From Phycomyces blakesleeanus NRRL 1555(-) (taxonomy: Eukaryota; Mucoromycota; Mucoromycetes; Mucorales; Phycomycetaceae), in the NCBI RefSeq assembly GCF_001638985.1, contig NW_017265149.1, forward strand, positions 539,908 to 603,907: a stretch of 64,000 nt of DNA, read 5' to 3'. Numbering within the stretch: the stretch's first letter is position 1; the number at the start of each line of letters is the position of its first letter. The notes below the pieces were generated by a model. It ran no database searches and was not told the origin of the DNA. It worked only from the letters and a program-made list of their open reading frames with translations. Below are positions 37,431 to 49,965 of the stretch, one piece after another. The position numbers and the translations under genes are program-made.

Positions 37431-40062
37431 AAATTAGTAAAATATTATTTATCATTTAGTTGGAAACAATATTAATGCAGCAAGTTTCTCTTATCTATAC
37501 AATGTAAGATTGTTATTGCTGTAAAGAAAAAGATAATATAATTTTCTTCTATTGCAATAAATTAGTATAGCACTATTTCCGCCGTAATCTTTCACTGCTA
37601 ACCATATTCATTCAAATGCACAATAAATAATAGTATATCTTAAGATAAAGCTCAGTGATATTAACAGCATAATTAAAGTCAAGTCATATTAATCTCATAA
37701 TTTTTGTGTACAGATAGATTGAAAGATAATATTATAATAATAAATAAGTACCCAAAAGAAAAGAAAAACAATACAATGATATAATTCACTTGATATAAGA
37801 ATACCAAAATATCATTTGTATAGCCTACACACTATCCAAGCCATAAACATCTTTGTGTATAAAATTGGCACTTTGGCTTAGGTTAATCCTAGTGGCTTCA
37901 TAGAAATATTCAAAGTATATCCTATGTGACTTGGACTACATATATATATATATTAGATACTCACAACATCTAAGGGTGTGTCTAAGAGCACATCATATAT
38001 AAGGAAATCATACTTAATTCACATAATGTAGTGCCTTTTTGAAAGTTTCTTTGCGTTTACATCTCTTTGTATAATGAATTTTAATTGTACTTGAGATATA
38101 TATCTACCGCTTTTAATATTCCTGGCCTTTAATACTCTACTATATGTATATATGTATGTATATAAAGAATTGCTAATATACGTATTGAATTATTCAAAGT
38201 ACTTAAAGGTATGCTATCTTCTTTGGTAGCTTTATCTATTTATGATCTGAATTTATTTGTGTGATATATGTAATTAATGACTTTATTTTAGTATACATAC
38301 TGCTATCCAAATATTCACATTACTATTTTAGAAGATGAAGTAAAAGATTGGTGTGTATTGATTTCTTTTATGATATATGATAGAGGGCTTGCCTTTAGAT
38401 TTCAGTAAATTGTTTGAATTGATTATACATAATATTAAATATACATTTCTTTACTTCTATAATCAGTATACAGTCTATTTAATATAGTCATTTCTGTTTT
38501 TTTGATAAAGGCTCTATAGTCTCAATGACAGTAATATACATCTAGATAACTGGAAAATAATAGTATATTATGCTATATATTCCAACTAAATCAACTATGT
38601 TATTATACTAGAACTTTGGAAACAAAAGAGGGGAGCTCTTACTTGGTTAATTGATATTAATGTAAAGTTTGTTTTTTTTTGGAATTAATATATTATACAT
38701 TTTAGATGCACAATTGTGATATCTTATATTTTTTTTTCTGTTTGGAATTTCAAGTTAATTATAGGGTTTTCGGGACAAGTAATATATTATCAAGAGTAAG
38801 TTGTTTCAAAGCTTATTAAATTTATTTCGAATTTAGGTCTGCAATGTTGCCTTTTTCAAAAGCCAAGCAGTTTGATCTTCTTTTTATTATTATATTAATT
38901 ATTTGTAAATTTCTTGTCAAAATGTTTTAATAAAGTATATTGCTTACAAAAAACTACTAATAATTGTATTTACTCTTTAAATACACTATCAATAAACTAT
39001 GCACCTACCTGTGTACGGTAGAAAGATAACATTATCTCAATTCAAATAAAGCACATTTGTTCGTCTTTAAAAATCAAGGATTAGGTTACATTTCTCTCTC
39101 TCTCTTTAAGCAGTGTATGTACATAATTTATGCGTGTGTAAAATGACTACAGATACACTAAATTTTTATTGATAGTTGACGGCTGTCAAACATATATATA
39201 TTTAGGATTTTTCTCTTCTTCTTCTTTTTTTATTACTATTATGCATAGCACAGGGTGTAATTATTGTAATGTATATTTTATCTAAAGTGACAAATATACA
39301 GTTTTAATTAATAGATCCATTTGATATCTTTAATAGCTTGTGCATTTTCTTATGTCCATTTCAGTGTTATACTCCTGCTCGGTAATTGTTTCGATTTTAG
39401 ATTGATGCCTGTAAATGGTGGCTTATAATTAAATTTTGTAACACACAAGCTCACAAGCTCAGTGAGTGTTCATTTAAAATCCATAATTGACTTGCATACC
39501 TATACCTTGATCTTTAACGGCAATGGTGATAACTAAGGGTACTATGTAATATATCTATATATAAAATAAATGTACAGATGAAATTTGGGGTGTTCATGGT
39601 AACTAAAGAGGGCTGCATGCAAGCTTTGGGATGCTTTACTAACGGTTGTATTTAGGGCACTAAATTTAACGATACCTTCCCTCCTCTCTTTCCACCCACC
39701 CCTTCTTTTTCTTTTTTTTTTTGGGAATATATGAATTAGCACTTGTCTGTATTACCATTCCTTTTAAAGAAATCAACCTAGAACACTGTCAAGAAAGCAT
39801 CCTAGAAGTCACGTATGATTTTTAAGGGGTAAAATGTATATATACAAAAAAAAATAATTAAATGGCATTGTGCTTCATACTTATAAATATAGATATTATT
39901 TTAAGCAGAAGAAGAAAAGAAGGAAAGCTCGAGTTATATTTTCATAATTGCTTTTCTCTCTCTTTCTCTCTTCCTCTTGTCTTCAAGAGATACTAATAAT
40001 TTGATATCCAAATAATACACAGAGAATATATTTAAGGAAAATACTCTTATCTTTGGCTGTAA
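37431..40062. other. AT-rich intergenic region
   Basis: No gene is supported. Frames are short and the DNA consists of A/T runs and TATA-rich tracts. A pyrimidine-rich block near 39955-39985 lies shortly upstream of the 7TM gene and may be part of its promoter. Confidence 0.55.
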
Positions 40063-41353
40063 ATGTATACAGAAGAAGAAATGGAATCTCCATATTTTAT
40101 ACAGACGCCTCAACCTGACGGTAGCGAGATTGCGTCTCAGATCATATCAATGTGTTCGATAAGCATATTGTCCCTCCTGTTTGGAATCAAGTCTTACAAT
40201 GTCCAATATAAATATCTGTCGTTATCAAGGTGGCTGGTCCTTGCTCTCTATCTATTCTCCTGGTCATTTACCACGTCAAGCATGATATTTACTTCTACCA
40301 ACAATGGTAAAAAATAATAATATTATGTATAATTGTGTATAATTGTGTATAATTTATGTGTGTCTATAGGAAATTACATTTCCTGTTACCTATCAATCAT
40401 GGCTTGCGATATATTTTATTCTGCTACAAAACTAACTACTTATTGGTGGCAAGTATAGAGTTAAAAAAAAATCCATATTATCTTTGCACATGTACTACAT
40501 ATGCTAACATCCCTTTATTGTGTGGTTGGATTTTATGTGTGTGTTTTTTTAAGGTTAATCGAAAAGGTGTGGGTGGTTTCTTCTGTACGGCAGTCGAGGT
40601 GGAGAACACCAATCTATAGGTTCCACTGCTTACTCTTAACTCCTTATGCTGGTATTTTTTCACTTATGGTAAGCCTAACAATATTCCACTAACAAACAAA
40701 CACTCGTTTATATATTTATTTATTAAATATCCACACATTAACACATCTGCACTTTTATTGTATTTGTACTTTTTTTTTAACGTAGATTGTTTTTCACATT
40801 GCCGAACTCAAAGATACAGGAGAATGTATTATTGGACTAGAGACCTATGCCAGTGTTCCATTGATGGTAAGGTTTGGATCTCGGAGAAGAAGAAGAAATT
40901 GTGAATACAGAAAATAAGAAGGAAGCAAAAAAAAAGCTAATTGTCTCAAACCGGTTTTTTCTTTTCTGTAGCTTTATGATTTTGTAAGCGCAGATAAATT
41001 AAAAAGAAAGAAATATTGGATTAAAATTGTTTGCTTTGTTTTTTTTTATATACATATATTAATTCTTGTTGGGATTTAGCTTATTAACTTTTATATGACA
41101 ATCTTGTTTGTAAAACCATTGTGGAAAAGTAGCAAGACGTTGACTATAGACTGGAAAATGTCCCGTCTTCATGAAGTAGCCGAACGTACTATGGTGGCGT
41201 CCATAGTGTGTTTGTTTGCTTCCCTGGCTAATCTTGTGCTTCTCCTTGTTTTCCATGGCCGTGAGCGTGGGCTGTTTTGCTTGAGCTGTTGTACAGTAGA
41301 TGTGACTATCAATGTTGTTACCGTACACTGGGTAAATATAAATATAAGTATAA

Positions 41354-41387
<34 letters not shown>

Positions 41388-41909
41388 ACAATGTACAATT
41401 ACATATACAAATAACAAAGTTTATTATTTTTGCTAGTATAATTTCATTAATAATTAATGAATATATGTATGTATTTATCTGTGTGTGTATAATTGATTTT
41501 TTTTGTAAAGGTAACCTCTAGTACAACCACCAAAAAGCCTAAAGATAGTAAAATTAGTAGTCTGACCAGCCCTGGTGAGAACTACAGCAACCAGTCAGTC
41601 AATCAACCGATTGACCGTACCGTAGCTGAGAGTTCACAGCAGATCGACCCCAAGAACCTGCAAAACGTTGTTGTGCAACAAGCAGAGAACGACATGAAAT
41701 CCCAGTTTGACTTGGCACCCTACGCACAATCCACCGAAACTCCACTAGACATTGTTGGTTACCAAAGCAGGTACTATGTAGCCAACCGACCTGCCAATAA
41801 TCTGGAGATCGATTACAAACAGCCAAGTTTCGACAGCCATTATTCATCTCCTTCAAGGTCGCACGAAAGCAGTTTATCTCTAACCAAAAGTATAGCAAAT
41901 TCTGGATAA
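40063..41909 (+). CDS. Seven-transmembrane orphan receptor-like protein
   Basis: Exons 40063-40306, 40370-40448, 40554-40668, 40786-40866, 41080-41331 and 41511-41909 join in frame to 389 residues. Seven hydrophobic segments can be placed: SISILSLLFGI, WLVLALYLFSWSF, YISCYLSIMACDIFYSAT, FHCLLLTPYAGIFSLMIVF, YASVPLMLINFYMTILFV, VASIVCLFASLANLVLLLVF and CCTVDVTINVVTVHW. A ~130-residue hydrophilic, Ser/Gln-rich C-terminal tail follows, as in receptors with cytoplasmic tails. The segment TTYWWLIEKVWVV after TM3 resembles the end of helix 3 in fungal 7TM families; no specific ligand class is recognised. Intron 2 fits with a GC-AG donor (GCAAGT at 40449) or a weak GT two bases earlier, differing by one Trp. 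Plasma-membrane sensing is inferred from topology. Confidence 0.75.
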
Positions 41910-42621
41910 GCAATATACATTTATATGTGCATTTGGGAGCACGCAATATCTCCTACTTGACTGTCATAATATGACTAGGCATTTGTTCCTATATAATTCT
42001 ATGGTCAATATTCTTATTCTTAGTGATTACTCTTTATTAATTTATAGTATCTTATATTATTGTTTTATTTTCAATTGATCTGGTGAATCGCTCTATGATA
42101 AAAGCGGGCAATTCATGAAAATATTTGTTAAACATCAGAAAATTAGGAACATGTCTTGCCACACACACAAATAAGATAAAAAAAAAACAAAAATATAGAA
42201 TATAGAATAAAAGCAATTCGGTCAACATGTGCAACAATGAAAACAAAAAGAGTATAGAGTACAAGAAAGACAGGTTGATCTGCCTTTTTGAGAGGATCTA
42301 ACCAAGTTACACCTTGTCCTACTTACAGAATTTTTCTACACGCATTTTGTATATCCTTTATATTCACAACATTCATAATCTATAGCATATCTCATTGGCT
42401 CTTTATTTGAAAATAAATGAATAAAATCAAATATACGTACTGAATGTTGAGAAGAACATAAAAGGTAAATAAGCTAAAGATATACATATATTTATAAATA
42501 TAAAATATAAATATAATTATAAATACACAAGTACCTTATTTTATATATATATATACTTACATACATACATACATACATTTAAACTTTAAAGAAGTATGTG
42601 ATTTGATAAGAAATATTCAAC

Positions 42622-42678
<57 letters not shown>

Positions 42679-42694
42679 TTATTTATATGTATAA
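41910..42694. other. Convergent 3' intergenic region
   Basis: Lies between the 3' ends of the 7TM gene (+) and the SH3 gene (-). AT-rich, with ATACATACAT repeats near 42560 and a long (TA)n run at 42625-42675. No frame is supported. Confidence 0.6.
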
Positions 42695-44140
42695 TTATTC
42701 GTTCATTTTGTCCTGTGCCTGGAAAGACATGTACATCGAACTAACACGTTTGGAACGCTCGGGTTCCGACATTTCGGGTTCCAACATGCTTCTATGATGG
42801 TCTTGCTCTTTACCCGGCAAGAGCGAATAATCAATACAATGCTTAGGGAACACTCCTCTGGCATTTCCTCGAGACAGATTGATACCCTGGCACCAACCAT
42901 CGTCATACTCGGTCAAGACCTCGACCTGGTCTCCAGGCTGAATGTCGATTTCGTCTGAAAGAGTGGGTGTGTATGTGGTTGTGACAGCAAAGATACCAAG
43001 TGAGGTTGGTGGGCTAAGATCCGAGTAAGCCATTACTGCACTGCCCGCAGCGGTCATTGCACCTAAACCTAAACCTAAACCTGCAGTTACATTAGTGTTG
43101 GTATTGGTATTGGTATTGGTATTGGTATTGGCAGTATTGGCGGTGATCATCGACATTCCACTAGTGGGTCTATCCGTTTCAAACGAAGAGGGAAGAGCGG
43201 AGATGGGACTAGGAGTATGAAGAGATTCGGCAGTATAAGAAGCGTGAATGGCTGGCATGACGTTCTGAACAGGAAGGGCGACGGCAGCCATCGAGGCGGA
43301 GGCCATGGGGTACGAGGGTGTAGGAGGAGTGATGGGTTTCTGGTTAACAGAATAGACGGATTCATGGAGAGGAGGAGGGTTGTGGCTCCCGAAACCCATG
43401 GTAAAAGGATCGGGTTTGGAAGTATAAGCGCGGCTCCGGGCTTGCTGCTTCTTTCTACGGACCATGACCAGGGCCACCAAACCAGCGACGGCCGCTAAAA
43501 CACCTATGACAATACCAGCCACCGCACCAGACGAAATACCACTATTACTATCAGCAGCAGCGGTATTACTACTATTGGCTGCTGAATTGGACAAATTGTT
43601 ATTGTTGTTGGATGTTGACGAAGGTGTGGAAGGTTCAACGACAGGATTCAGGGGAAATCCGCTGATTTTGGCAGTAGTCGATGATTTTGGTTTGGCAGAA
43701 GATACTTTGGTGGTATGGGTGGCATTGGTCGTAGCGCTAGCGCTGGCTTTTTTGGTCGATTGTGAGCTTACGACAGTCGGTTGCGATTTCTGGGTTTCAG
43801 CATGAGATGTCTTTTTAATAACTGTGGTGGTGATGGTGGTGTGCGTAGGGGTGTGCGTAGGAGTATGGTCGGTTGCCTCGTTCTTGGCAGTGGTTGTGTG
43901 AGATGTGGCGGGCTTGGATTGATTGGGTTTGGTTTCTAAATGAATGAATGAATGAATGAATATAAAGATAACTGTGTTTGAGTTTATCTTACCATTGGTA
44001 ACATCCGAGCTTTCTGCAGGGTCTGCTCTTTTGTCTAGCCATTCTCGGTGAGATTGGTCAGATACCCATAAAGGGGTTGCTTGGACAATAGCAAGACTAG
44101 AGAGAGTAAAGAGCACGCTAGGTATATTTGGAGGGTGCAT
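42695..44140 (-). CDS. Single-pass membrane protein with cytoplasmic SH3 domain
   Basis: Exons 44140-43993 and 43935-42695 give 462 residues. Order seen: signal peptide (about 1-21), a dibasic DKR site at ~37-38, a Ser/Thr-rich region suited to O-glycosylation (about 50-180), a transmembrane helix AVAGIVIGVLAAVAGLVALV (about 186-208) followed by RRKKQQ, a Pro/Ser-rich cytoplasmic linker, and an SH3 domain (about 364-419; ALYDY-type strand replaced by VTTTYTP, with EIDIQPGDQVEVL, DDGWCQG and RGVFP). The layout resembles fungal wall-sensor or Fus1/Sho1-like adaptors that couple the cell surface to signalling; the partner is not known. The 57-nt intron has consensus GGTAAGAT and TTTAG sites but is a multiple of three and lacks a stop, so unspliced RNA would add 19 hydrophobic residues. 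Confidence 0.82.
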   Translation of the reverse strand: MHPPNIPSVLFTLSSLAIVQATPLWVSDQSHREWLDKRADPAESSDVTNGKINSNTVIFIFIHSFIHLETKPNQSKPATSHTTTAKNEATDHTPTHTPTHTTITTTVIKKTSHAETQKSQPTVVSSQSTKKASASATTNATHTTKVSSAKPKSSTTAKISGFPLNPVVEPSTPSSTSNNNNNLSNSAANSSNTAAADSNSGISSGAVAGIVIGVLAAVAGLVALVMVRRKKQQARSRAYTSKPDPFTMGFGSHNPPPLHESVYSVNQKPITPPTPSYPMASASMAAVALPVQNVMPAIHASYTAESLHTPSPISALPSSFETDRPTSGMSMITANTANTNTNTNTNTNTNVTAGLGLGLGAMTAAGSAVMAYSDLSPPTSLGIFAVTTTYTPTLSDEIDIQPGDQVEVLTEYDDGWCQGINLSRGNARGVFPKHCIDYSLLPGKEQDHHRSMLEPEMSEPERSKRVSSMYMSFQAQDKMNE

Positions 44141-45048
44141 GAAGTTTTGAGTTAAGGGAAGGGAAGGAAATGGAAGTGAAGGGAAGGGAAATGGAAGGGA
44201 GTGTAATGGGTTGTCTTGGTAACAAACGGGAAGAAAGAAAGGAATAAAGAAATAAAGAAATAAAGAAAGAAAGAAAGAAAAAAGGAACGTTAGGTGTGGC
44301 TTTTTTCTTTTTTGTTCTTCGTTACTTTTTTTTTTTTTTTACTAATAAAAAAAAAACTTGAAGGAGTGAAAGAATAAATGAGAGGAAGAAGTGAAAACAA
44401 CAGAAAATAATAACAATCTCTCTGCCTCTGTCTGTCTGTCTCTCTATTTTAGTGGTACAAAGAAATGAGTTGTAATAGCGTTCAAGAATCGGATACCCAA
44501 ATTGGGCTTCCTTGGTTGGAGACTTGTGCTTTATGTGGCATTTGATAGTGTGGCAATGCAACCACCGCTCCCCCATTTCACTCCCTTTAGAATATCAAGA
44601 GGAATTCCTTCAAGTTCCAGGCCATTACTGTTATATATATACATCTAATAGATATACTTGCGGTTGAAGCATAGGAACCAACCACATCTTTCTTCAATCG
44701 TATTTGTTGAAAATATAAAAATACATGTTAGATAACCACACTATTTTTTATTTATTTTTTACAAAAAAAAAGTTTATAAATGAACACAGATATTAAATAA
44801 ATAAATAAATAAATAAATAAAACAAAAATACACTTGGCTAAACTCTTATATTTGTATACATATTAATGTGAGCCAATCAGATATCAAATCTTGGCACATC
44901 AATTTCCTTATATATAAATATATAAAGTAACCTCAATCTCGAATAAGAAATTACACAGATGCCAGGCATCAACCATCCTATATAAAATAATATTATATAA
45001 TTAAATAAATAAATAAAAACAGGGTTTTTTTTTTATTTATATTTTTGG

Positions 45049-45087
<39 letters not shown>

Positions 45088-45276
45088 AATACTTAACTAA
45101 GGAGAGGTTTATTCTATTACTGGAACCCATGTAAATGTCATCTATTTTGAAATTGACGCTTAAATAGCTCTTTTTATATCATTATTTTTTGGCTTTTGCG
45201 TTTTAACTACATTTTTACATTATAGATTTTCTTGAGTATATAGACAATATTTTTATTTGATTATTGTTGTTATTAC

Positions 45277-45307
<31 letters not shown>

Positions 45308-46968
45308 ACTACTTTTGATTATATTAATATATTCAATTTAAATAATAATCATAATCATAATCATAATGGTATGTGCCTAGTAGTATAATCTATGAGACAA
45401 GGAAAATTTCTATATATGTCAATAGGAAATCAAATAAAAGTTTAAAAATAAAGAAACAAAAAAAAACGATATATGTCGATCGCATATCTCAAAAATGGAG
45501 GGAAATAAAGAAGAAGACAAAGTGAAAGAAACTAGCGGAAAACGGCAAGAAGCTCTTTGTGACAAATGTCAAAATATATGTATGTATATATATATATATA
45601 TTGAATTACTGGATTAAACCTATCATGCTAAATTTGGCGGCAATTAGAGTTAATTGTATATATATCACAATCCAAGCATTCATTCATTCATTAATTCACT
45701 TTTTGTACTTATATATTTAACAATATATCTAGTATCTTGCAAGTGAAGATTGCTGTCATCATTCACTTCAATTGATTAAAATGGCACCAATATGCAATCT
45801 TTTACTTCAAAGAAGAGCAAAAGAAAAGACAAATATTTATTGCCACATATTGCCTTGCCTTGATGCGGTGAGATATAGATCTGGTTTAGACTTTGGCTTG
45901 TACATAGTACGTGTAATTGATACAAGCCACGGGAAAAAGATATATAAATAGAAGAAGAAATAGAAGTAGAAGAAGTAGAAGAAGTAGAAGAAGTAGAAGA
46001 AGAAAGAGATAATTAACAAATTATTTTTGTACCAAATTGGAAACACATTATCGTGTAGCTTAAACCAAAAAATAAAAATAAAAAGTAAATGTTTAATTGG
46101 TGTAATTATCTGTAGGCGTATATTGAATGGTTGGGGACACTGCTGTCTAAAACTCTTATTGACAATTGTATACAAGTGTAATGGTGTTTATGTATGCATT
46201 GATGGTTAAGGCAATAATCGCTTCTTTCTGTTAAAACCCACTATTCTAAAGTAGGCCAAAGGATTCATAAAGTAAAACAAAGATACCAGAAAAAAAAAGC
46301 ACCAGGTTAACTTGGCTGTGGTTGATAAGCTTGTAACAAAAAAAATGAAAATCTTATAAAAGTTACCTATTTTGTCTTTTTTTTTTTTTGACTATAGTGT
46401 AGCACACCAAAATCCCATATATAATCAAAGGCAAAAACTTGGGGTGCACAAAGTGATCCGAAATAAACCACAAAAAAAAATTAAAAATAATAATAAGGGT
46501 GGACAATCGAGCTTTCTCATTCTAATGGGACCCTGCTTATTTTATTTTCTTGGCTATTCTCCCACTCTTTTATATATAACGATTCTTTCCTAGCAAGTTC
46601 AATCGATCCTTTTCTTTAAATAGATTTTGATGGCTTTTTCATCAATCACTCTTTCCAATTGACAGACGATGCAGGTCCGAACCGGAAAATAGTCTCACCA
46701 TTCTACAGAAATCATTATGACTTGGTAGACACTCTACACTACACAGACAGTTCTAGACATTACAAGCGATATATATATATATTTGGTGTAGACAGGTGAA
46801 AAAGTTCAAAAAAAAATCCCTTTTTTAAAACGTCTCAAAAACTCAACTGAACATATTGTATCAGAGAATTACTTTATGATACACATTCATTCTTATTTTG
46901 ACCATGACCCTAATCCTGACTCTGACCCTAATTCTCTTGTACATAAAAAAAAAGTGTTGCTAACCAGC
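44141..46968. other. AT-rich intergenic region
   Basis: Purine-rich repeats (GGAAGGGAAG, AAAGAAAG) at 44150-44290 lie just upstream of the SH3 gene. AATAAATA and TATA runs follow (44790-44820, 45050-45080, 45280-45300), then GAAGTA repeats near 45950-46005. No convincing gene or RNA was found. Confidence 0.55.
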
Positions 46969-48142
46969 TCAGTTTGACGTTTCTTTATTGATGTGCTTTG
47001 CAATTTCCTCATCAAACCTTTCCTCAGACCACCCAAACACTTCGGCCTTGGTTTTGATCAAAAGAAGCGCACGGTCCATTTCTCTGTCTTCTCGCTCCTT
47101 ATTCAATCTGTCCTTCCTGTGATTCTCATACTTAGTTGTAAGAAGGGCGATCCTTGAATCATGATAATCCTTGATCCGTTCTACAAATACCCTGAATCTC
47201 TTCTCCGCACTTTCCTCTTGGCTTTCAAGAATCTCAGCAACAGTTTGGTTCCTTTTCTTACCCAAACCTCTGACACGCGGCTTCAAGGAGGTAAAAGGAG
47301 AAGGGGACGAAGAAGAGGAAGAAGAGGAAGAAGGGGACGAAGATCGTGGAGAATCTCTTTTTGAAAGGAGAGGTCTATTAGAAACTTCTATGACGGTCTC
47401 ATCTTCAGCTTCAGCTTCAGCTTCATCAGCCTCTTCATCATCATTCTCTTCATCAGCTTCATCATCGGAAGATGCAATTGGGCTATTGCTGTTTGGCATC
47501 ATTGGAAACTTTGTCTCAATTGTGTCCATTATGATCTTCATGTCAAAAAACTGTGGGCAAATAAGGTCTAATTTTCCTAATTAATCGATATTATTGTTAA
47601 TATTAATATCAATGTATCAATGTGTGTGTGTGGATGATTTGAATGTTAAACTTACTATTGGATTTTCTTTTTCCACTAGCAGAATCATCAAACTCAACAG
47701 AGCCTTTGTTTCTCAGGTTCCACACTCTATAAGCATCATGGTACTGCATAGTCACCAGTTTGTTGATTCTAGTCTTGATTTGACTAGTTGTTCTCACAAC
47801 TCCTTGTTCAAGGAAGTACTGGCGGCAGTTGATGATGGTTTTGATCTTAGAGGCCTTAAATGGGTTTCCATTTATAGTCTTGCCAAGATATTTTCGTAAG
47901 TTTTCGCCACCGTTCTTGAGTAAGAAGTGTAGGAGTCTCTGGATGCCTGACATGTTGTCTTTGCCACCGTCTGGTTTAGACCATGACCTTTGGTTATGAG
48001 AAATAGGCTTGGCAGTGGGATCCAAAACAAACACACCAGTAGTGCTATTGCTATTGCTATTGTTATTGATATTGCTATTGTTTTTGGGGATGATGTTTCT
48101 GTAATTGTTGTTGCTGTTGTTGGTTTGTTCAGTTCTAAGCAT
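46969..48142 (-). CDS. SANT/trihelix-like DNA-binding protein, 2 exons
   Basis: Exons 48142-47656 and 47576-46969 give 364 residues. The join uses a GTAAGT donor and a TAG acceptor in phase 1 and reads KRKSNRKLDLICPQFFDMK across the junction. Residues ~45-150 (RSWSKPDGGKDNMSGIQRLLHFLL, NGGENLRKYLG, KIKTIINCRQYFLEQGV, RTTSQIKTRINKLVTMQYHDAYRVW) show the spaced tryptophan/helix pattern of Myb/SANT-like or trihelix DNA-binding domains. Then follow an acidic block (DEADEENDDEEADEAEAEAED), a Ser run, and a charged coiled-coil-like C-terminus with KTKAEVFGWSEERFDEEI. It has the same overall architecture as the polyQ gene at 11636-13365, suggesting one expanded family, but direct sequence similarity is low. 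The target is unknown. Confidence 0.72.
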
Positions 48143-48387
48143 ATTTGATGGAGCACAAAAATGAATAAATGGTATAAAAAAATAAATAAAGGAAGAAAGG
48201 GAGTAAAATCAAATCAAATCAAATCAAATCAAATCAAATTAAATTAAATTAAATTAAATTAAATTAAATTAAATCCCATTTTAATTATACTATAGATTTT
48301 ACGTGGTATATATATGTCAACAAAAAAAAGCATCTCATCACGTCTGTAATATGTTTAAACTGCGATAAATTTATATTTATTTCTTTA

Positions 48388-48615
48388 TTATGCGATTTTG
48401 GCAATGTTCATTAACATCCACCAAAACACACCAAATTTCTCAACATTAGGCAGCATTTCTCTGTTATTGTTGCCATGCTCCAAGTGAATGTCTATAGCTT
48501 GGATAACTTCAACTTCTTTTTCTTCATGAATCTCCAGGAGACGGCCAAAAGGAACAACAATAATGTTATGCACATTAACAGTTACGGCAGGAGGAGTGTA
48601 TATGCATTCATTCAA
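48388..48615 (-). CDS. Small hypothetical ORF, 75 codons
   Basis: Minus-strand frame MNECIYTPPAVTVNVHNIIV ending FWWMLMNIAKIA. Its composition is ordinary for protein and not low-complexity, in a neighbourhood of AT-rich DNA. No family, signal peptide or splice partner is recognised. It may be a remnant belonging to the pseudogene region to its right. Confidence 0.2.
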   Translation of the reverse strand: MNECIYTPPAVTVNVHNIIVVPFGRLLEIHEEKEVEVIQAIDIHLEHGNNNREMLPNVEKFGVFWWMLMNIAKIA

Positions 48616-49333
48616 TACTATTGCTAGGTATCATTTGATACTTTTGCATGTAGTATTCTTTTGGTTTGACCATTTGCTGTCTTGTTTTATTTATATCCCT
48701 CATCGCATTGTAATATCCGCCATTACACAAATAACGGCAAATAGTTTTTGTTTGTAGGGAGCTTTGTGCTCAAGACGGTTGGTGAGCCTCTATTGCTGCG
48801 AAGCAAAAGAGGACGTCACGGCTTTTGTTTTGGATTTTATTTGTTATATGACGTTTTTTTGAGATTTTTGAATTTTCTAAAGTGAGATGGGAAGAGCCCA
48901 AGAAAGCACATCCTGTAGCCACGTCTTCGCAAAGAGATAGGACAGATCTGAAGGCTTCTTGGCTCAACCAGGGGGGGGGGGGGAAGTGACCTAAAGTCAA
49001 ACAGGAAACAATGGGGAGACAGATGGGAGAACATGCTGGAGTGCAGCGAAAACGAAAAGAGATAGTGTAGAGATTGACCGAGAGTGAAGGAGAAGTTCTG
49101 AGCTAGACCGGAGGAAAGGATCCAAACTCATTGTCATGTACCTCGCAAAGACAATGAGTGTAGATGGGAGAAAAGGCGTCATCACATTCTCATTACCATG
49201 GCCCGCACCATGACAATGAGAGAGAGAGTTTGCGTGTAGGAAATGACCGAGATGGATGAAGAGAATGACCGAGAGAGTGAGTTTAGGTGACCAAGAGGAT
49301 GAGTGGGGACATAGGAGGACCGTTACATATTGA

Positions 49334-49965
49334 CTAACTCTTCACACTATCTTCCCCGACCAAAGTGAGATATGTGCGAAAGAGCCGAATATAACAGCAA
49401 ATAATCTGCTTTCCAAATCTGGGAGCAACATCTCGAGAAGTTAATTGCCTGTTTGTTTGGAAAAGGTGCTGGCGGATGAACTTATTAAATTGTTCGTCAT
49501 TCTCTGTCTCGTATCTGAGAGACTGATCCGAAACGAGCAATGTCTTTGGCTATGTGATGGAGGAGGTGAACTTTGGGCTTGAAGGTGTGATCCTGCTTGG
49601 TGTGCTTGCTCTTTTTTTATTTTTTTATGTGTATGTCCAATGCAAGGAGCAGGTCTGTCACTTCATTGACAGCATGTTTTATCAGGACAATGTAATAATC
49701 AAAGCCTTCACTTATTCCGCGCATGTACAACAAAGATGACAATTTAGCAACTCCGTGGAGAGCCTTGGTGAGAAGTTCGAAATTTGCTATTTCCAGAAAA
49801 AAAAAGCATTGTCATAACGTTTGGGAGAACTTGCATCAACTGTTTGTAGTCGCGCCCAAGGAACGAATCATTATGGCGAGGCTGATTTCTGAATCTTTGG
49901 CTATAGCTCTTGCAAACTCTATAGAAACTTGGATCTTACTCAAGTCTTGCCGTTTCTGCTGCTGA
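49334..49965 (-). pseudogene. Frameshifted transposase-like remnant
   Basis: Minus-strand frames carry FKPKVHLLHHIAKDIARFG and then, after a one-base shift near 49520, YETENDEQFNKFIRQHLFQT and NRQLTSRDVAPRFGKQ. This spacing (KPK-H-L-DI-RFG, TE--E-FN--IR, N---SRDV--FGK) matches a conserved C-terminal pattern I know from large fungal transposon-associated proteins. Upstream, EIANFELLTKALHGVAKL and YMRGISEGFDYYIVLIKHAV continue to about 49798 with further stops. The exact superfamily is uncertain. Several breaks show that the copy is dead. Confidence 0.5.

Noticed and set aside
43060..43085. Telomere-like CTAAAC repeats
   Set aside because: Only about four units, within an exon, encoding GLGLGLG in the SH3 protein; explained by coding low complexity.
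48753..49327. Possible solo LTR (minus strand TGTAACGG ... TCCCTACA)
   Set aside because: The TG...CA ends could be chance; no second LTR, target-site duplication or reverse transcriptase was found, and the adjacent coding remnant is not a retroelement type.
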